NCBI GenBank assembly: GCA_902495705.1
Contig: CABUXT010000024.1
Coordinates: 1 to 34,369, forward strand
Reading direction: 5' to 3'
Length of the DNA: 34,369 bases
Source: an uncultured cyanobacterium
Lineage (GTDB): Bacteria; Cyanobacteriota; Vampirovibrionia; Gastranaerophilales; Gastranaerophilaceae
How positions within the stretch are numbered: the first letter of the stretch is position 1; every line of letters begins with the position of its first letter. Shown here one piece after another: positions 22,198 through 29,447 of the stretch. The position numbers were made by a program, and so were the translations under genes. The notes under the pieces were generated by a model. That model made no database searches. It was given only the letters and a program-made list of their open reading frames with translations, and had not been told where the DNA came from.

Positions 22198-22238
22198 GGA
22201 TAAAAATATTATGAATACTGAATTGTGGAGCTTTAAAA

Positions 22239-22976
22239 ATGCCTAAAATCTTTAGTATAAAAAACTTAAAATGTGGTTTTCCTCTTGCCAAGTGTGCTAC
22301 GCACGTAAATCTGCCACCAACCAAAGTTAGGTTTGGTTTCACCCTTGCAGAGGTTTTAATCACTCTTGGAATAATCGGAGTTGTTGCAGCAATGACTATT
22401 CCGACATTGATGCACACGTATTATGAAAAACAAACGGTGAGCCGACTTCTTGAAACTACATCGATTTTGAGCCAAGCAATAAAAACTTCAGAGGAAGAAT
22501 ATGGAGAACTGGGCAGTTGGGGTAAACCTTCAATGACCGCAGAATATTCTGAGTTGGTTTTTAATAATTTAAAACCGTTTTTAAAGGTTGCCAATAATTG
22601 TGGTGGAGTTGATGAAAATGCACAGTGCTTTGCGGATAGTTATTCTTATCTAAATAAAAAAGGAAGTATATCTTATAATTTATATAAGCCAAAATATAAG
22701 TTTACTTTGATAAATGGTTCATCTGTTTGTGTTCAAGGAATCGCAAGTAGTGGCAATCTTCAAATAAATATAGATGTAAATGGCCCATCAAAGCCTAATA
22801 TTATGGGAAAAGATATGTTTTTGTTCCAATATAATACAGAACAACGAGCGTTAATACCAATGGGGCATCCTGATAGTCTTTATCCTTATGAACAAGATTG
22901 TCTTTCTGAAACTGCAACAGGATGGGGTTGTGCGTATTATGTGCTCAAATTCAAAGACATGAAGTATTTAAAATAA
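22239..22976 (+). CDS. Type IV pilin-like protein with a long, cysteine-containing leader
   Basis: A 245-residue prepilin-like protein. The prepilin peptidase site is RFG/FTLAEV, with the conserved Glu five residues after the cut, followed by a hydrophobic helix ending AAMTIPTLM. Mature pilins or pseudopilins of this class build type IV pili or secretion pseudopili. The leader before the cut is 34 residues, unusually long, and contains two Cys (KCGFPLAKCATHVNLPP). The mature part has five or more cysteines (NNCGG, AQCFA, SVCVQG, QDCLSE, WGCAYY) that could form disulfides. GTGGAGC lies 9 bases before the ATG. A divergent XRE gene precedes it. No prepilin peptidase or assembly ATPase is in the window. 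Confidence 0.9.
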   Translation: MPKIFSIKNLKCGFPLAKCATHVNLPPTKVRFGFTLAEVLITLGIIGVVAAMTIPTLMHTYYEKQTVSRLLETTSILSQAIKTSEEEYGELGSWGKPSMTAEYSELVFNNLKPFLKVANNCGGVDENAQCFADSYSYLNKKGSISYNLYKPKYKFTLINGSSVCVQGIASSGNLQINIDVNGPSKPNIMGKDMFLFQYNTEQRALIPMGHPDSLYPYEQDCLSETATGWGCAYYVLKFKDMKYLK

Positions 22977-23050
22977 GCCATTTTTTAAGATGGCATGTGA
23001 ATTTTATTAAACTCCCTTTTGTGGTAAGATTTTGGTGGAGGAAGTTTGAA

Positions 23051-24031
23051 ATGAAAGCTGCTGAAATCGAAAATAATATTTTGGTTGTGAAAAATAGAGA
23101 AGATGAAAATCTTGATGGTCGCAAAGGTGCAATAGTAAAGGTTCTTGGCTGTGGACTTTGCGGTTCTGATATCGTTAAATTAAGACAACATCTTGTGAAA
23201 AACGGAACTGTTTTGGGGCACGAAATCGTTGCACAAATCGTCGATATCGATTCTGAGACAAGTTTCAAAAAAGATGATATCATCGTGACATCGCACCATA
23301 TCCCTTGTGGAAAATGTGAGTATTGCAAAAACGGAAATGTCTCAATGTGCCGTCATTTCAAAGAGACAAACATCCGCCCAGGGGGATTTAGTGAGCGCGT
23401 TTTTGTATCTGATGAACATTTGAAAAATGTCGCTTATTTAAAACCGGAAAATCTTACTTGCGAAGAGGCATCATTTTACGAACCGCTAGGCTGTTGTATT
23501 CGTGCGGTTAAGCGTGCAAAACTTGCTCAAAATTCATCCGTTTTGGTTATCGGATTGGGTTCAATCGGAATCTTGATGGCGCAAGCTCTAAAGGCTTTTG
23601 GTATGAACGTAATCGGATGTGATTTAATTTCTTCACGAATTGAGTTGTTAAAAAATCTTGGCATTGAGGCTTTTAACGTGCTTGAAATGTGCGAAAGCAT
23701 CAAAGTTGATTGCGTTTTTATGACATCAGGCTCAGACAAGGCTATTGATGCCGCGCTAAAATATGTTCGCGATGGTGGCAAAATCTTGGTATTTTCAAGC
23801 ACTCCGCAAAATTTCGGCTATGCGAACAATGAAATTTATTATAGAGAATTAACAGTTCTTGGCAGTTATTCTCCATCTCCTGCGGATTTGAAAGATTCTC
23901 TTGAATTGTTGAAAGACAAAAAAGTCAAGGTAAAAGGGCTTTCAACGGATTATCCGCTTGAAAAAGTTCAAAAAGCAATCAATGACACAATTGAAAACAA
24001 AATTTTGAAAGCATATATCAAAATTAATTAA
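23051..24031 (+). CDS. Zinc-dependent alcohol dehydrogenase family protein, first of a pair
   Basis: A 326-residue medium-chain dehydrogenase/reductase. Catalytic-zinc residues are visible in CGLCGSD and LGHEIV. The structural zinc site CGKCEYCKNGNVSMC has all four cysteines, and the cofactor fold shows VIGLGSIGILMAQ followed by acidic GCDL, suggesting NAD(H). The frame runs upstream to 22922 inside the pilin gene, but GGAGGAAG sits 8 bases before the ATG at 23051 and homology begins there. Substrate is not assigned; sorbitol, threonine or another polyol or amino alcohol are possibilities. The second dehydrogenase follows 11 bases after the stop. Confidence 0.92.
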   Translation: MKAAEIENNILVVKNREDENLDGRKGAIVKVLGCGLCGSDIVKLRQHLVKNGTVLGHEIVAQIVDIDSETSFKKDDIIVTSHHIPCGKCEYCKNGNVSMCRHFKETNIRPGGFSERVFVSDEHLKNVAYLKPENLTCEEASFYEPLGCCIRAVKRAKLAQNSSVLVIGLGSIGILMAQALKAFGMNVIGCDLISSRIELLKNLGIEAFNVLEMCESIKVDCVFMTSGSDKAIDAALKYVRDGGKILVFSSTPQNFGYANNEIYYRELTVLGSYSPSPADLKDSLELLKDKKVKVKGLSTDYPLEKVQKAINDTIENKILKAYIKIN

Positions 24032-24042
24032 AAGGGTTTAAA

Positions 24043-25080
24043 ATGAAAGCAATACAGTATTACGGACCAAAAGATATCAGATTTGAAAATGTAATGGTAA
24101 AACCGCCGGAAGAGGGCGAAGTTGTCGTAAAAGTAATGGCAGCTTTGACTTGTGGTACAGACGTCAAAACTTTTAGGCGCGGACATCCTGTTTTGATTAA
24201 AGAAATTCCGTCAGGTTTTGGGCATGAATTTTCAGGAATTATTGACCGAGTAGGTCGTAATGTTGAAGGATTCAAGGTCGGAGACCGCGTAGTTGCGGCA
24301 AATTCCGCACCATGTGGAGAGTGTTTTTATTGCAAAAAGGAAGAATACAACCTTTGCGAAAATTTGAATCTGCTAAACGGTGCTTACGCACAATATATAA
24401 CCGTTCCGGCAAGAATCGTGAAGAAAAATATGCTTATTTTACCGCCTGATTTGACTTTTGAGCGTGCAGCGTTTTGCGAACCTTTGGCAAATGTTGTTCA
24501 TGGCGCGGTTCGCACCGGTATAAAAGAGGGCGACAGTGTCGGAATTATCGGTATAGGACCGATTGGCTTGATGTTTGCGCGTATTGCAAAACTTATGGGC
24601 GCAAGGGTAATCGTTGGTGGACGTAATCCGATGAAACTCAAGGCTGCAGAAGATTTTGCGCATGCGGATGAAATTATTGATTTGAAAAAATATCCAAATC
24701 CTGTGAAGATTTTCAAGGAATTTTCAGCGGAAAACAAAGGGCTTGACGTTGCGGTGGAATGTGTTGGTTTGCCTGAAATTTGGGAGCAAATTTTCGATTG
24801 TGTGCGCCCCGGGGGCACGGTTCACTTTTTCGGCGGTTGCAAATCAGGTTCAAAAGTTACTTTTGACACCACAAAAATGCACTATGGCGACATCAAAATG
24901 ATGAGTGTTTTCCACCATACGCCAAAATATTTTAGAGAGGCGTTGAAATACATTGAATCAGGCGATGTCGAGGTTGAAAAACTTATTACGGACACTTTGC
25001 CGCTTGAGAAGGTTGAATACGCGATGGAACAGCACATTGCAGGCAAAGCCATCAAGTTTTTAATCAACCCTTGGGCGTAA
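24043..25080 (+). CDS. Zinc-dependent alcohol dehydrogenase family protein, second of a pair
   Basis: A 345-residue medium-chain dehydrogenase. Seen: TCGTDVKTF and GFGHEFSG (catalytic zinc), the structural zinc loop CGECFYCKKEEYNLC with four cysteines, FCEPLANVVHG, and the nucleotide motif IGIGPIGLMFARIAKLMGA followed by VGGRN. The Arg after the second strand hints at NADP preference, unlike the acidic residue in the upstream paralogue. It shares the fold but only moderate similarity with the upstream gene, so the pair is not a recent duplication. They are presumably co-transcribed and may act in sequence or in opposite directions on one substrate; this is inference. Repeats follow the stop. 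Confidence 0.92.
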   Translation: MKAIQYYGPKDIRFENVMVKPPEEGEVVVKVMAALTCGTDVKTFRRGHPVLIKEIPSGFGHEFSGIIDRVGRNVEGFKVGDRVVAANSAPCGECFYCKKEEYNLCENLNLLNGAYAQYITVPARIVKKNMLILPPDLTFERAAFCEPLANVVHGAVRTGIKEGDSVGIIGIGPIGLMFARIAKLMGARVIVGGRNPMKLKAAEDFAHADEIIDLKKYPNPVKIFKEFSAENKGLDVAVECVGLPEIWEQIFDCVRPGGTVHFFGGCKSGSKVTFDTTKMHYGDIKMMSVFHHTPKYFREALKYIESGDVEVEKLITDTLPLEKVEYAMEQHIAGKAIKFLINPWA

Positions 25081-25101
25081 TTGGATTTATAAAAATTTAA
25101 C

Positions 25102-25565
25102 AGTCATCCTGAACTGCAGATTTTGGTAAGTGTGCCGTGTGAGTTGTTGAACAAAAAAGTCATTGTCACCCTGAACAGCAGGAGCAGAGTGCGAAACGAA
25201 GTGGAGTCACGTTTAATGCGACTGCGTAGATTCAGGGTCTATCCATTTGATTTCAGTCATGCTGAACTTGTTTCAGCATCTCAAATAAAACAAATTAGTC
25301 TTATGTGAAAATTGTAATATTAGAGACCCTGAAATACCAAGTAGGAACAGAATATTACGTTTCGCTTTAGCTCAACTCATATTCTAGTCAATTCAGGGTG
25401 ACATGTTATTCTTTTTAAAATAAGCATTGATAGATTCTGAATAGGATAAAATCTACGTCGCTACGCTCCTTGATTTTTAATCCTTTCAGAATGACAATTA
25501 TATTTTCTCCGAGAGTGCCCAATGTTCCCTCGCCCCTTGTGGGAGAGGGGAAGGGAGAGGGGGCA
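25102..25565. repeat. Compound dispersed repeat block upstream of bioB
   Basis: It starts with a truncated GTCATCCTGAACTGCAGATTTTGG module (shared with 18742). Then come GTCACCCTGAACAGCAGGAG with the GAAGTGGAGTCACG module, and GTCATGCTGAAC/GTTTCAGCATCTC with the AAATTAGTCTTATGT spacer. A right half carries the GTAGGAACAGAATATTACG module (to about 25404), followed by the ATTCTGAATAGGATAAAATC module (25431-25496). At 25514-25562 lies a CCTCGCCCCTTGTGGGAGAG purine/pyrimidine element also seen at 29477 and 30406. Confidence 0.88.
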
Positions 25566-25622
25566 AGTATGTCAAGTCAGTACGTCTGCATTGCTATGCC
25601 GACAAATACCATTCTCACTCCT

Positions 25623-25650
25623 TTGTTAAAAAATATCTTTGTGTTAGTAT
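25623..25650 (+). promoter_or_regulatory. Candidate bioB promoter
   Basis: TTGTTA (25623-25628) and TAGTAT (25645-25650) are 16 bases apart, with TG one base before the -10. An imperfect dyad TTAGTATA...TATACCTAA spans the start region (25644-25671) and might be an operator. It does not match a BirA site I can recognise. Confidence 0.4.
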
Positions 25651-25693
25651 AAAAATATTCGGTATACCTAAACATATAAAAAGGAGTAATTAT

Positions 25694-26632
25694 ATGGATA
25701 ATTTTGCAAACTACACAAAACAAGATTTTATAAATTTGTACGAAAAACCTTTGTCTGAATTGATGGAAATTTCAAACAAAATCACAAGTGAAAACTTTGA
25801 TAACGAAGTAGAGGCTTGCAGTATTATTAGCGCAAAAACAGGCGAATGTGGCGAAAATTGCAAATACTGCTCACAAAGCAAACACAACCACGCAAAAGTC
25901 GAATGTCATCCGCTTTTGGATGTCGAAACTGTCAAAAAAGCTGCATTGAGCGCAAAAGACAACGGCGCAACTCGATTCTGTATCGTGACATCAGGCAGAG
26001 TTCCAAGTGGGGAAGATTTCAAAAAAATCTTGGAAATGATAAAAGAAGTCGCATCTATTGATGGGATTCATTGCTGCGCATCTTTGGGCTTGTTGTCAGA
26101 AGACCAAATCGCTCAAATCAAGGCTGCAGGCGTTGAACGCTACAACCATAATATCAATACTTCTGAAAACTATCACAAAAATATTTGTACAACTCACAAT
26201 TTCAAAGACCGCGTAAATACTGTGAAAATGATTCAAAAGCACGGCATGGAGGCTTGTTGCGGTGTGATTATCGGAATGGGTGAATCACGTGAAGACCGTA
26301 TTGATATGGCGCTTTCACTAAGAGAACTTAACCCAAAAACTGTTCCAATCAACTTTTTGAATCCGATTAAGGGCACGGCGTTGGAAGGTTTTGAGGATAA
26401 AATCACAGAGGACGAAATTTTGAAAACGATTTGTATTTTCAGAATAATTCTCCCAAAAGCTCTTCTTCGCTACGCAGGCGGAAGGACGACAAGATTGAGC
26501 AAATTCCACCAAAAATTAGGACTTATCGCAGGGATAAATTCGGTTCTTGTCGGAAATTACCTGACTACAACAGGCTCAACTTCTGAAGAGGACAAGGAAA
26601 TGTTGAAAGAACTTGATATGGTTATGGTATAA
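25694..26632 (+). CDS. bioB: Biotin synthase
   Basis: BioB inserts sulfur into dethiobiotin to make biotin, using a [4Fe-4S] cluster with S-adenosylmethionine and sacrificing a [2Fe-2S] cluster. In this 312-residue protein the radical SAM motif is C52-x3-C56-x2-C59 (CGENCKYCSQS). Counterparts of the [2Fe-2S] ligands are visible: the Cys in RFCIVTSG, HCCASLG and EACCGVIIGMGE, and the Arg in RYAGGR. AAGGAG lies 7 bases before the ATG. No other bio genes are in the window. The next gene, hydE, belongs to the same radical SAM branch. Confidence 0.96.
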   Translation: MDNFANYTKQDFINLYEKPLSELMEISNKITSENFDNEVEACSIISAKTGECGENCKYCSQSKHNHAKVECHPLLDVETVKKAALSAKDNGATRFCIVTSGRVPSGEDFKKILEMIKEVASIDGIHCCASLGLLSEDQIAQIKAAGVERYNHNINTSENYHKNICTTHNFKDRVNTVKMIQKHGMEACCGVIIGMGESREDRIDMALSLRELNPKTVPINFLNPIKGTALEGFEDKITEDEILKTICIFRIILPKALLRYAGGRTTRLSKFHQKLGLIAGINSVLVGNYLTTTGSTSEEDKEMLKELDMVMV

Positions 26633-26653
26633 TTTTTGTATCATTACTTATGA

Positions 26654-27664
26654 ATGGTGCAAAAAATGGAAAACTTATCAAGAAATGAAATTATAGATAT
26701 ATTAAAAGATGACAGCCAAAATGATTGGCTGTTTTCTCTTGCGGATAAAACTCGACACGAATACGTGGGCGATGCGGTGCATTTGCGCGGATTGATTGAG
26801 TTTTCAAATGTTTGTAAAAGAACTTGCAAATACTGCGGTTTGCGCTGTGAAAATAAGGATTTGGACAGATATAGAATTGAACCTGACGATATTGTCCTTT
26901 ATGCTAAAAAAGCGGTCGAAATGGGCTATAGAACTGTTGTTCTGCAATCAGGGGAAGATAGTTTTTATACAAAAGAAATTCTTTGCGATGTCATAAAACG
27001 AATCAAGGAGTTGGATGTTGCGCTGACTTTGAGTATTGGTGAACGCAGTTTTGAAGATTACAAGGCGTTTAAAGATGCAGGTGCGGACAGATATTTGATT
27101 AGGATAGAAACTTCTGATAGAGATTTGTATAAACAAATGCATCCGAATATGGATTTTGACAACCGCGTAAGATGTTTGAAAGACTTGAAAAAACTTGGGT
27201 ATGAAGTCGGTAGCGGTTGCTTGGTCGGATTGCCAAACCAAACAATTGAATCTTTCGCGGATGATATTTTGTTTTTTAAGGAAATTGGCGCGGATATGAT
27301 TGGGATTGGACCGTTTATTGCACATCCGCACACTCCGCTAAAGGATGTAAAAAACGGCGATTTCACTTTGGCGTTGAAAGTTATGGCTTTGACAAGACTT
27401 GTACTCAAGGATATCAATATCCCTGCAACGACTGCAATGGAAACCCTCAATCCAAAAGGACGGATTATTGCATTGCAAAGCGGTGCAAATGTCGTTATGC
27501 CGAACGTTACAACAACCGAATACCGTGCAAAATACGAGATTTATCCGGGGAAGATTTGCATAAACGAGAATCCGACCCAGTGTAGAGGGTGTATTGAAGG
27601 GAAAATTAAATCAATTGGCAGAACCATCGCCACAGATAAAGGTTTCCATAGAAAACTGGGGTAA
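26654..27664 (+). CDS. hydE: [FeFe] hydrogenase maturation radical SAM protein HydE
   Basis: HydE, with HydG and HydF, builds the diiron centre of [FeFe] hydrogenases. The 336-residue protein has the motif C54-x3-C58-x2-C61 (CKRTCKYCG) within LIEFSNVCKRTCKYCGLRCEN. VVLQSGEDSFY, SIGERS, DRYLIRIETSD, SGCLVGLPNQT and GIGPFIAHPHTPL are all characteristic of HydE. The related PylB is less likely because of the GLRCENKDL and IGIGPF patterns. The ATG at 26654 lacks a good ribosome binding site, as does the alternative ATG at 26666. It follows bioB by 21 bases. No hydrogenase, hydF or hydG gene is present here, so these lie elsewhere. Confidence 0.93.
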   Translation: MVQKMENLSRNEIIDILKDDSQNDWLFSLADKTRHEYVGDAVHLRGLIEFSNVCKRTCKYCGLRCENKDLDRYRIEPDDIVLYAKKAVEMGYRTVVLQSGEDSFYTKEILCDVIKRIKELDVALTLSIGERSFEDYKAFKDAGADRYLIRIETSDRDLYKQMHPNMDFDNRVRCLKDLKKLGYEVGSGCLVGLPNQTIESFADDILFFKEIGADMIGIGPFIAHPHTPLKDVKNGDFTLALKVMALTRLVLKDINIPATTAMETLNPKGRIIALQSGANVVMPNVTTTEYRAKYEIYPGKICINENPTQCRGCIEGKIKSIGRTIATDKGFHRKLG

Positions 27665-27675
27665 TAATTTTTATT

Positions 27676-28024
27676 GTCACCCTGAACTTGATTCAGGGTC
27701 TATCCATTTGATTGGAAAGCAACGCAAAAAGGTCAATTTTAAAATCAGCATTGATAGATTCTGAATAGGATAAAATCTACGTCGCTACGCTCCTTGATTT
27801 TCAATCCTTTCAGAATGACGCATAGGTCTATGTCATTCCGAACTCGTTTCGGAATCTCAAAGAGAACACAATAGTCAATAGACCTTTTTGTTCAATTAGA
27901 GACCCTGAAATAAATTCAGGGTGACATTATACCCTCTCCTAGGGACACTAGCCGAACCAACGAGCAACGCGAGTTGTGTGAGACTGCGTGCCGTATGGCT
28001 GAGGGTTAGGGTGAAGGGTCAACC
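27676..28024. repeat. Compound dispersed repeat block between hydE and the XRE gene
   Basis: It contains GTCACCCTGAAC/GATTCAGGGTCT with a short tail, and the ATTCTGAATAGGATAAAATC module (27752-27819). Then comes a two-arm unit from GTCATTCCGAACTCGTTTCGG (27834) to TTCAGGGTGACA (27925). Last is the ACGAGCAACGCGAGTTGTGTGA module (27935-28019), also at 29724 and inverted at 29967. The small frame 27921-28145 is an artefact. Confidence 0.87.
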
Positions 28025-28330
28025 CTATCTCTCAAACTTCAAACACTTGTACAAATGCAAAATCGTCCGCTCACACTCAAGCGCATTGATAATCTCTTCT
28101 TTCATCCTCTCTATCGGAATATCATTAAACACAAACAATTCATAAATCTCAACTTGAAGGGCTTTGGCGATGGATGTCAGATTTTCGGAGGTGGGGTAGT
28201 TGTTGCCGTTTTCTATTCGGCTGATATTTTTAGGGTCAATCCCAACAAGCTCAGCAAGCTGTTCTTGCGTAATCTTTCGGTCTTTGCGCAATTTTTGTAT
28301 TCTCTGTCCTAAATCTTGCTTGAGTGTCAT
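28025..28330 (-). CDS. XRE-family helix-turn-helix regulator, next to the second pilin-like gene
   Basis: A 101-residue regulator. The HTH covers residues about 5-60 (DLGQRIQKLRKDRKITQEQLAELVGIDPKNISRIENG and TSENLTSIAKALQVEIYELF). A 35-residue C-terminal helical tail follows. The frame extends to 28384, but GAAGGGA lies 10 bases before the ATG at 28330, where homology begins. It is unlike the XRE protein at 21931 outside the HTH. It diverges from the pilin-like gene at 28545 across 214 bases containing nested palindromes and a consensus promoter, so control of that gene and autoregulation are likely. Confidence 0.9.
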   Translation of the reverse strand: MTLKQDLGQRIQKLRKDRKITQEQLAELVGIDPKNISRIENGNNYPTSENLTSIAKALQVEIYELFVFNDIPIERMKEEIINALECERTILHLYKCLKFER

Positions 28331-28380
28331 TATAAAATTCCCTTCAAGTACCAATCTACTTGTAAAAACAGATTTTATAA
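28330..28380. promoter_or_regulatory. Nested palindromes upstream of the XRE gene
   Basis: An inner dyad CAAGTA-CCAATC-TACTTG (28345-28362) sits almost concentrically within an outer dyad TTATAAAAT (28330-28338) / ATTTTATAA (28372-28380). It directly overlaps the XRE translation start region, consistent with an autoregulatory operator. Confidence 0.5.
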
Positions 28381-28432
28381 CCATCTAGCGTGTATATTTT
28401 TGGAATAATTGGACGTGGTGGATTGACAAAAA

Positions 28433-28481
28433 TCTATTCATAAGATATAATTATAATATAATTCTATACAATAAATAGAAT
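28433..28481 (+). promoter_or_regulatory. Consensus promoter and start-site palindrome of the second pilin-like gene
   Basis: TTGACA (28433-28438) and TATAAT (28457-28462) are 18 bases apart; both hexamers are perfect consensus, and two more TATAAT copies overlap at 28446 and 28452. ATTCTAT (28461-28467) and ATAGAAT (28475-28481) form a perfect dyad over the expected start site, usable as an operator or as a 5' hairpin. Confidence 0.7.
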
Positions 28482-28544
28482 AAATCTGATTTCTGTAAAA
28501 CGATGGAAGTTATATTTTATGAAGAAAGAAAGGATTACAAAATT

Positions 28545-29363
28545 ATGACAAAAAGATTCGGTTTTACTTTGGCTGAAGTATTGATTACTTTGGGTATCAT
28601 CGGTGTAGTTGCTGCAATGACAATTCCAACATTGATTGCAAACACAAACGGCGCAAAATTCCGTTCACAATTCAAAAAATCAATTTCAACATTGAACCAA
28701 GCAGGCTTGATGGCTCAAGCACAATATGACTTTGACTATGCAGGTGCATCTTCAAAATGTTCTGCTACTGTAGCTACAGCTGCATCTGAACATCCAGATT
28801 CTACAATGTCTATGTGTGCAATTTTAAATGGTACATTAACAGGTCAAACTTATTTAGGACCTGTTAAAACTGGTGTAAAGCGTAACAACAATGGTGTTGC
28901 TGCAGATTATGCAATCATGAATGAAGATAGTGGTACATTGAAAAATTTAGGCTATAAAGATTTCTTGGCTTATGCTTTGGCTGATGGTTCAATTATAGCT
29001 TTTAATGCAGATGCTGCAAGTTGTGAATTGCCTATTGGTACTCAATTAACTAATTCTGTATTAGTAGAAACTAAAGGTAAAGATAAGGATGGTAAAGATA
29101 CTACAACTGGTGGTGGTTTGAAAAACTGTATTGGTTTCATTGACGTAAACGGTGCAACTTTACCTAACAAAGAAGTTACATGTTCAGCTATCCCTACAGG
29201 TGGAAAAGGTGCAGCTAACAAAGCTACTTTGAACCCAGATTCACCATGTACAGTTAAAAACGACGCAGCTCACATGACAGATGTATTCCCAATCGTATTC
29301 CACGATGCGACTGTAGAACCTGCATCAGATGCTGCAAAATACATTTTGACAACTTCTAAATAG
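28545..29363 (+). CDS. Type IV pilin-like protein, probably major and highly expressed
   Basis: A 272-residue prepilin-like protein with a short leader (MTKRFG) cut before FTLAEV, Glu five residues later, and a hydrophobic helix to about residue 30. The mature part is Ala/Thr/Gly-rich with a Lys/Asp/Gly loop (KGKDKDGKDTTTGGG) and paired cysteines (SSKCSAT, SMCAIL, ASCELP, KNCIGF, VTCSAI, SPCTVK). AAAGGA precedes the ATG at 28545 by 11 bases; the open frame upstream to 28503 is not conserved. Codon choice matches fusA and acd, and the promoter hexamers are consensus, so expression is probably very high. The protein may be a pilin subunit or pseudopilin. Confidence 0.92.
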   Translation: MTKRFGFTLAEVLITLGIIGVVAAMTIPTLIANTNGAKFRSQFKKSISTLNQAGLMAQAQYDFDYAGASSKCSATVATAASEHPDSTMSMCAILNGTLTGQTYLGPVKTGVKRNNNGVAADYAIMNEDSGTLKNLGYKDFLAYALADGSIIAFNADAASCELPIGTQLTNSVLVETKGKDKDGKDTTTGGGLKNCIGFIDVNGATLPNKEVTCSAIPTGGKGAANKATLNPDSPCTVKNDAAHMTDVFPIVFHDATVEPASDAAKYILTTSK

Positions 29364-29381
29364 TAAGTAAATCGACTTTTC

Positions 29382-29414
29382 GCAAAACCCTTCTCCTACC
29401 GGAAGGGTTTTGTT
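29382..29414 (+). terminator. Terminator of the second pilin-like gene
   Basis: CAAAACCCTTC (29383-29393) and GAAGGGTTTTG (29402-29412) form a perfect 11-bp stem with an 8-base loop. Confidence 0.9.
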
Positions 29415-29447
29415 GAAAGGAAATGGGGATTGCACACGACGGTCATT

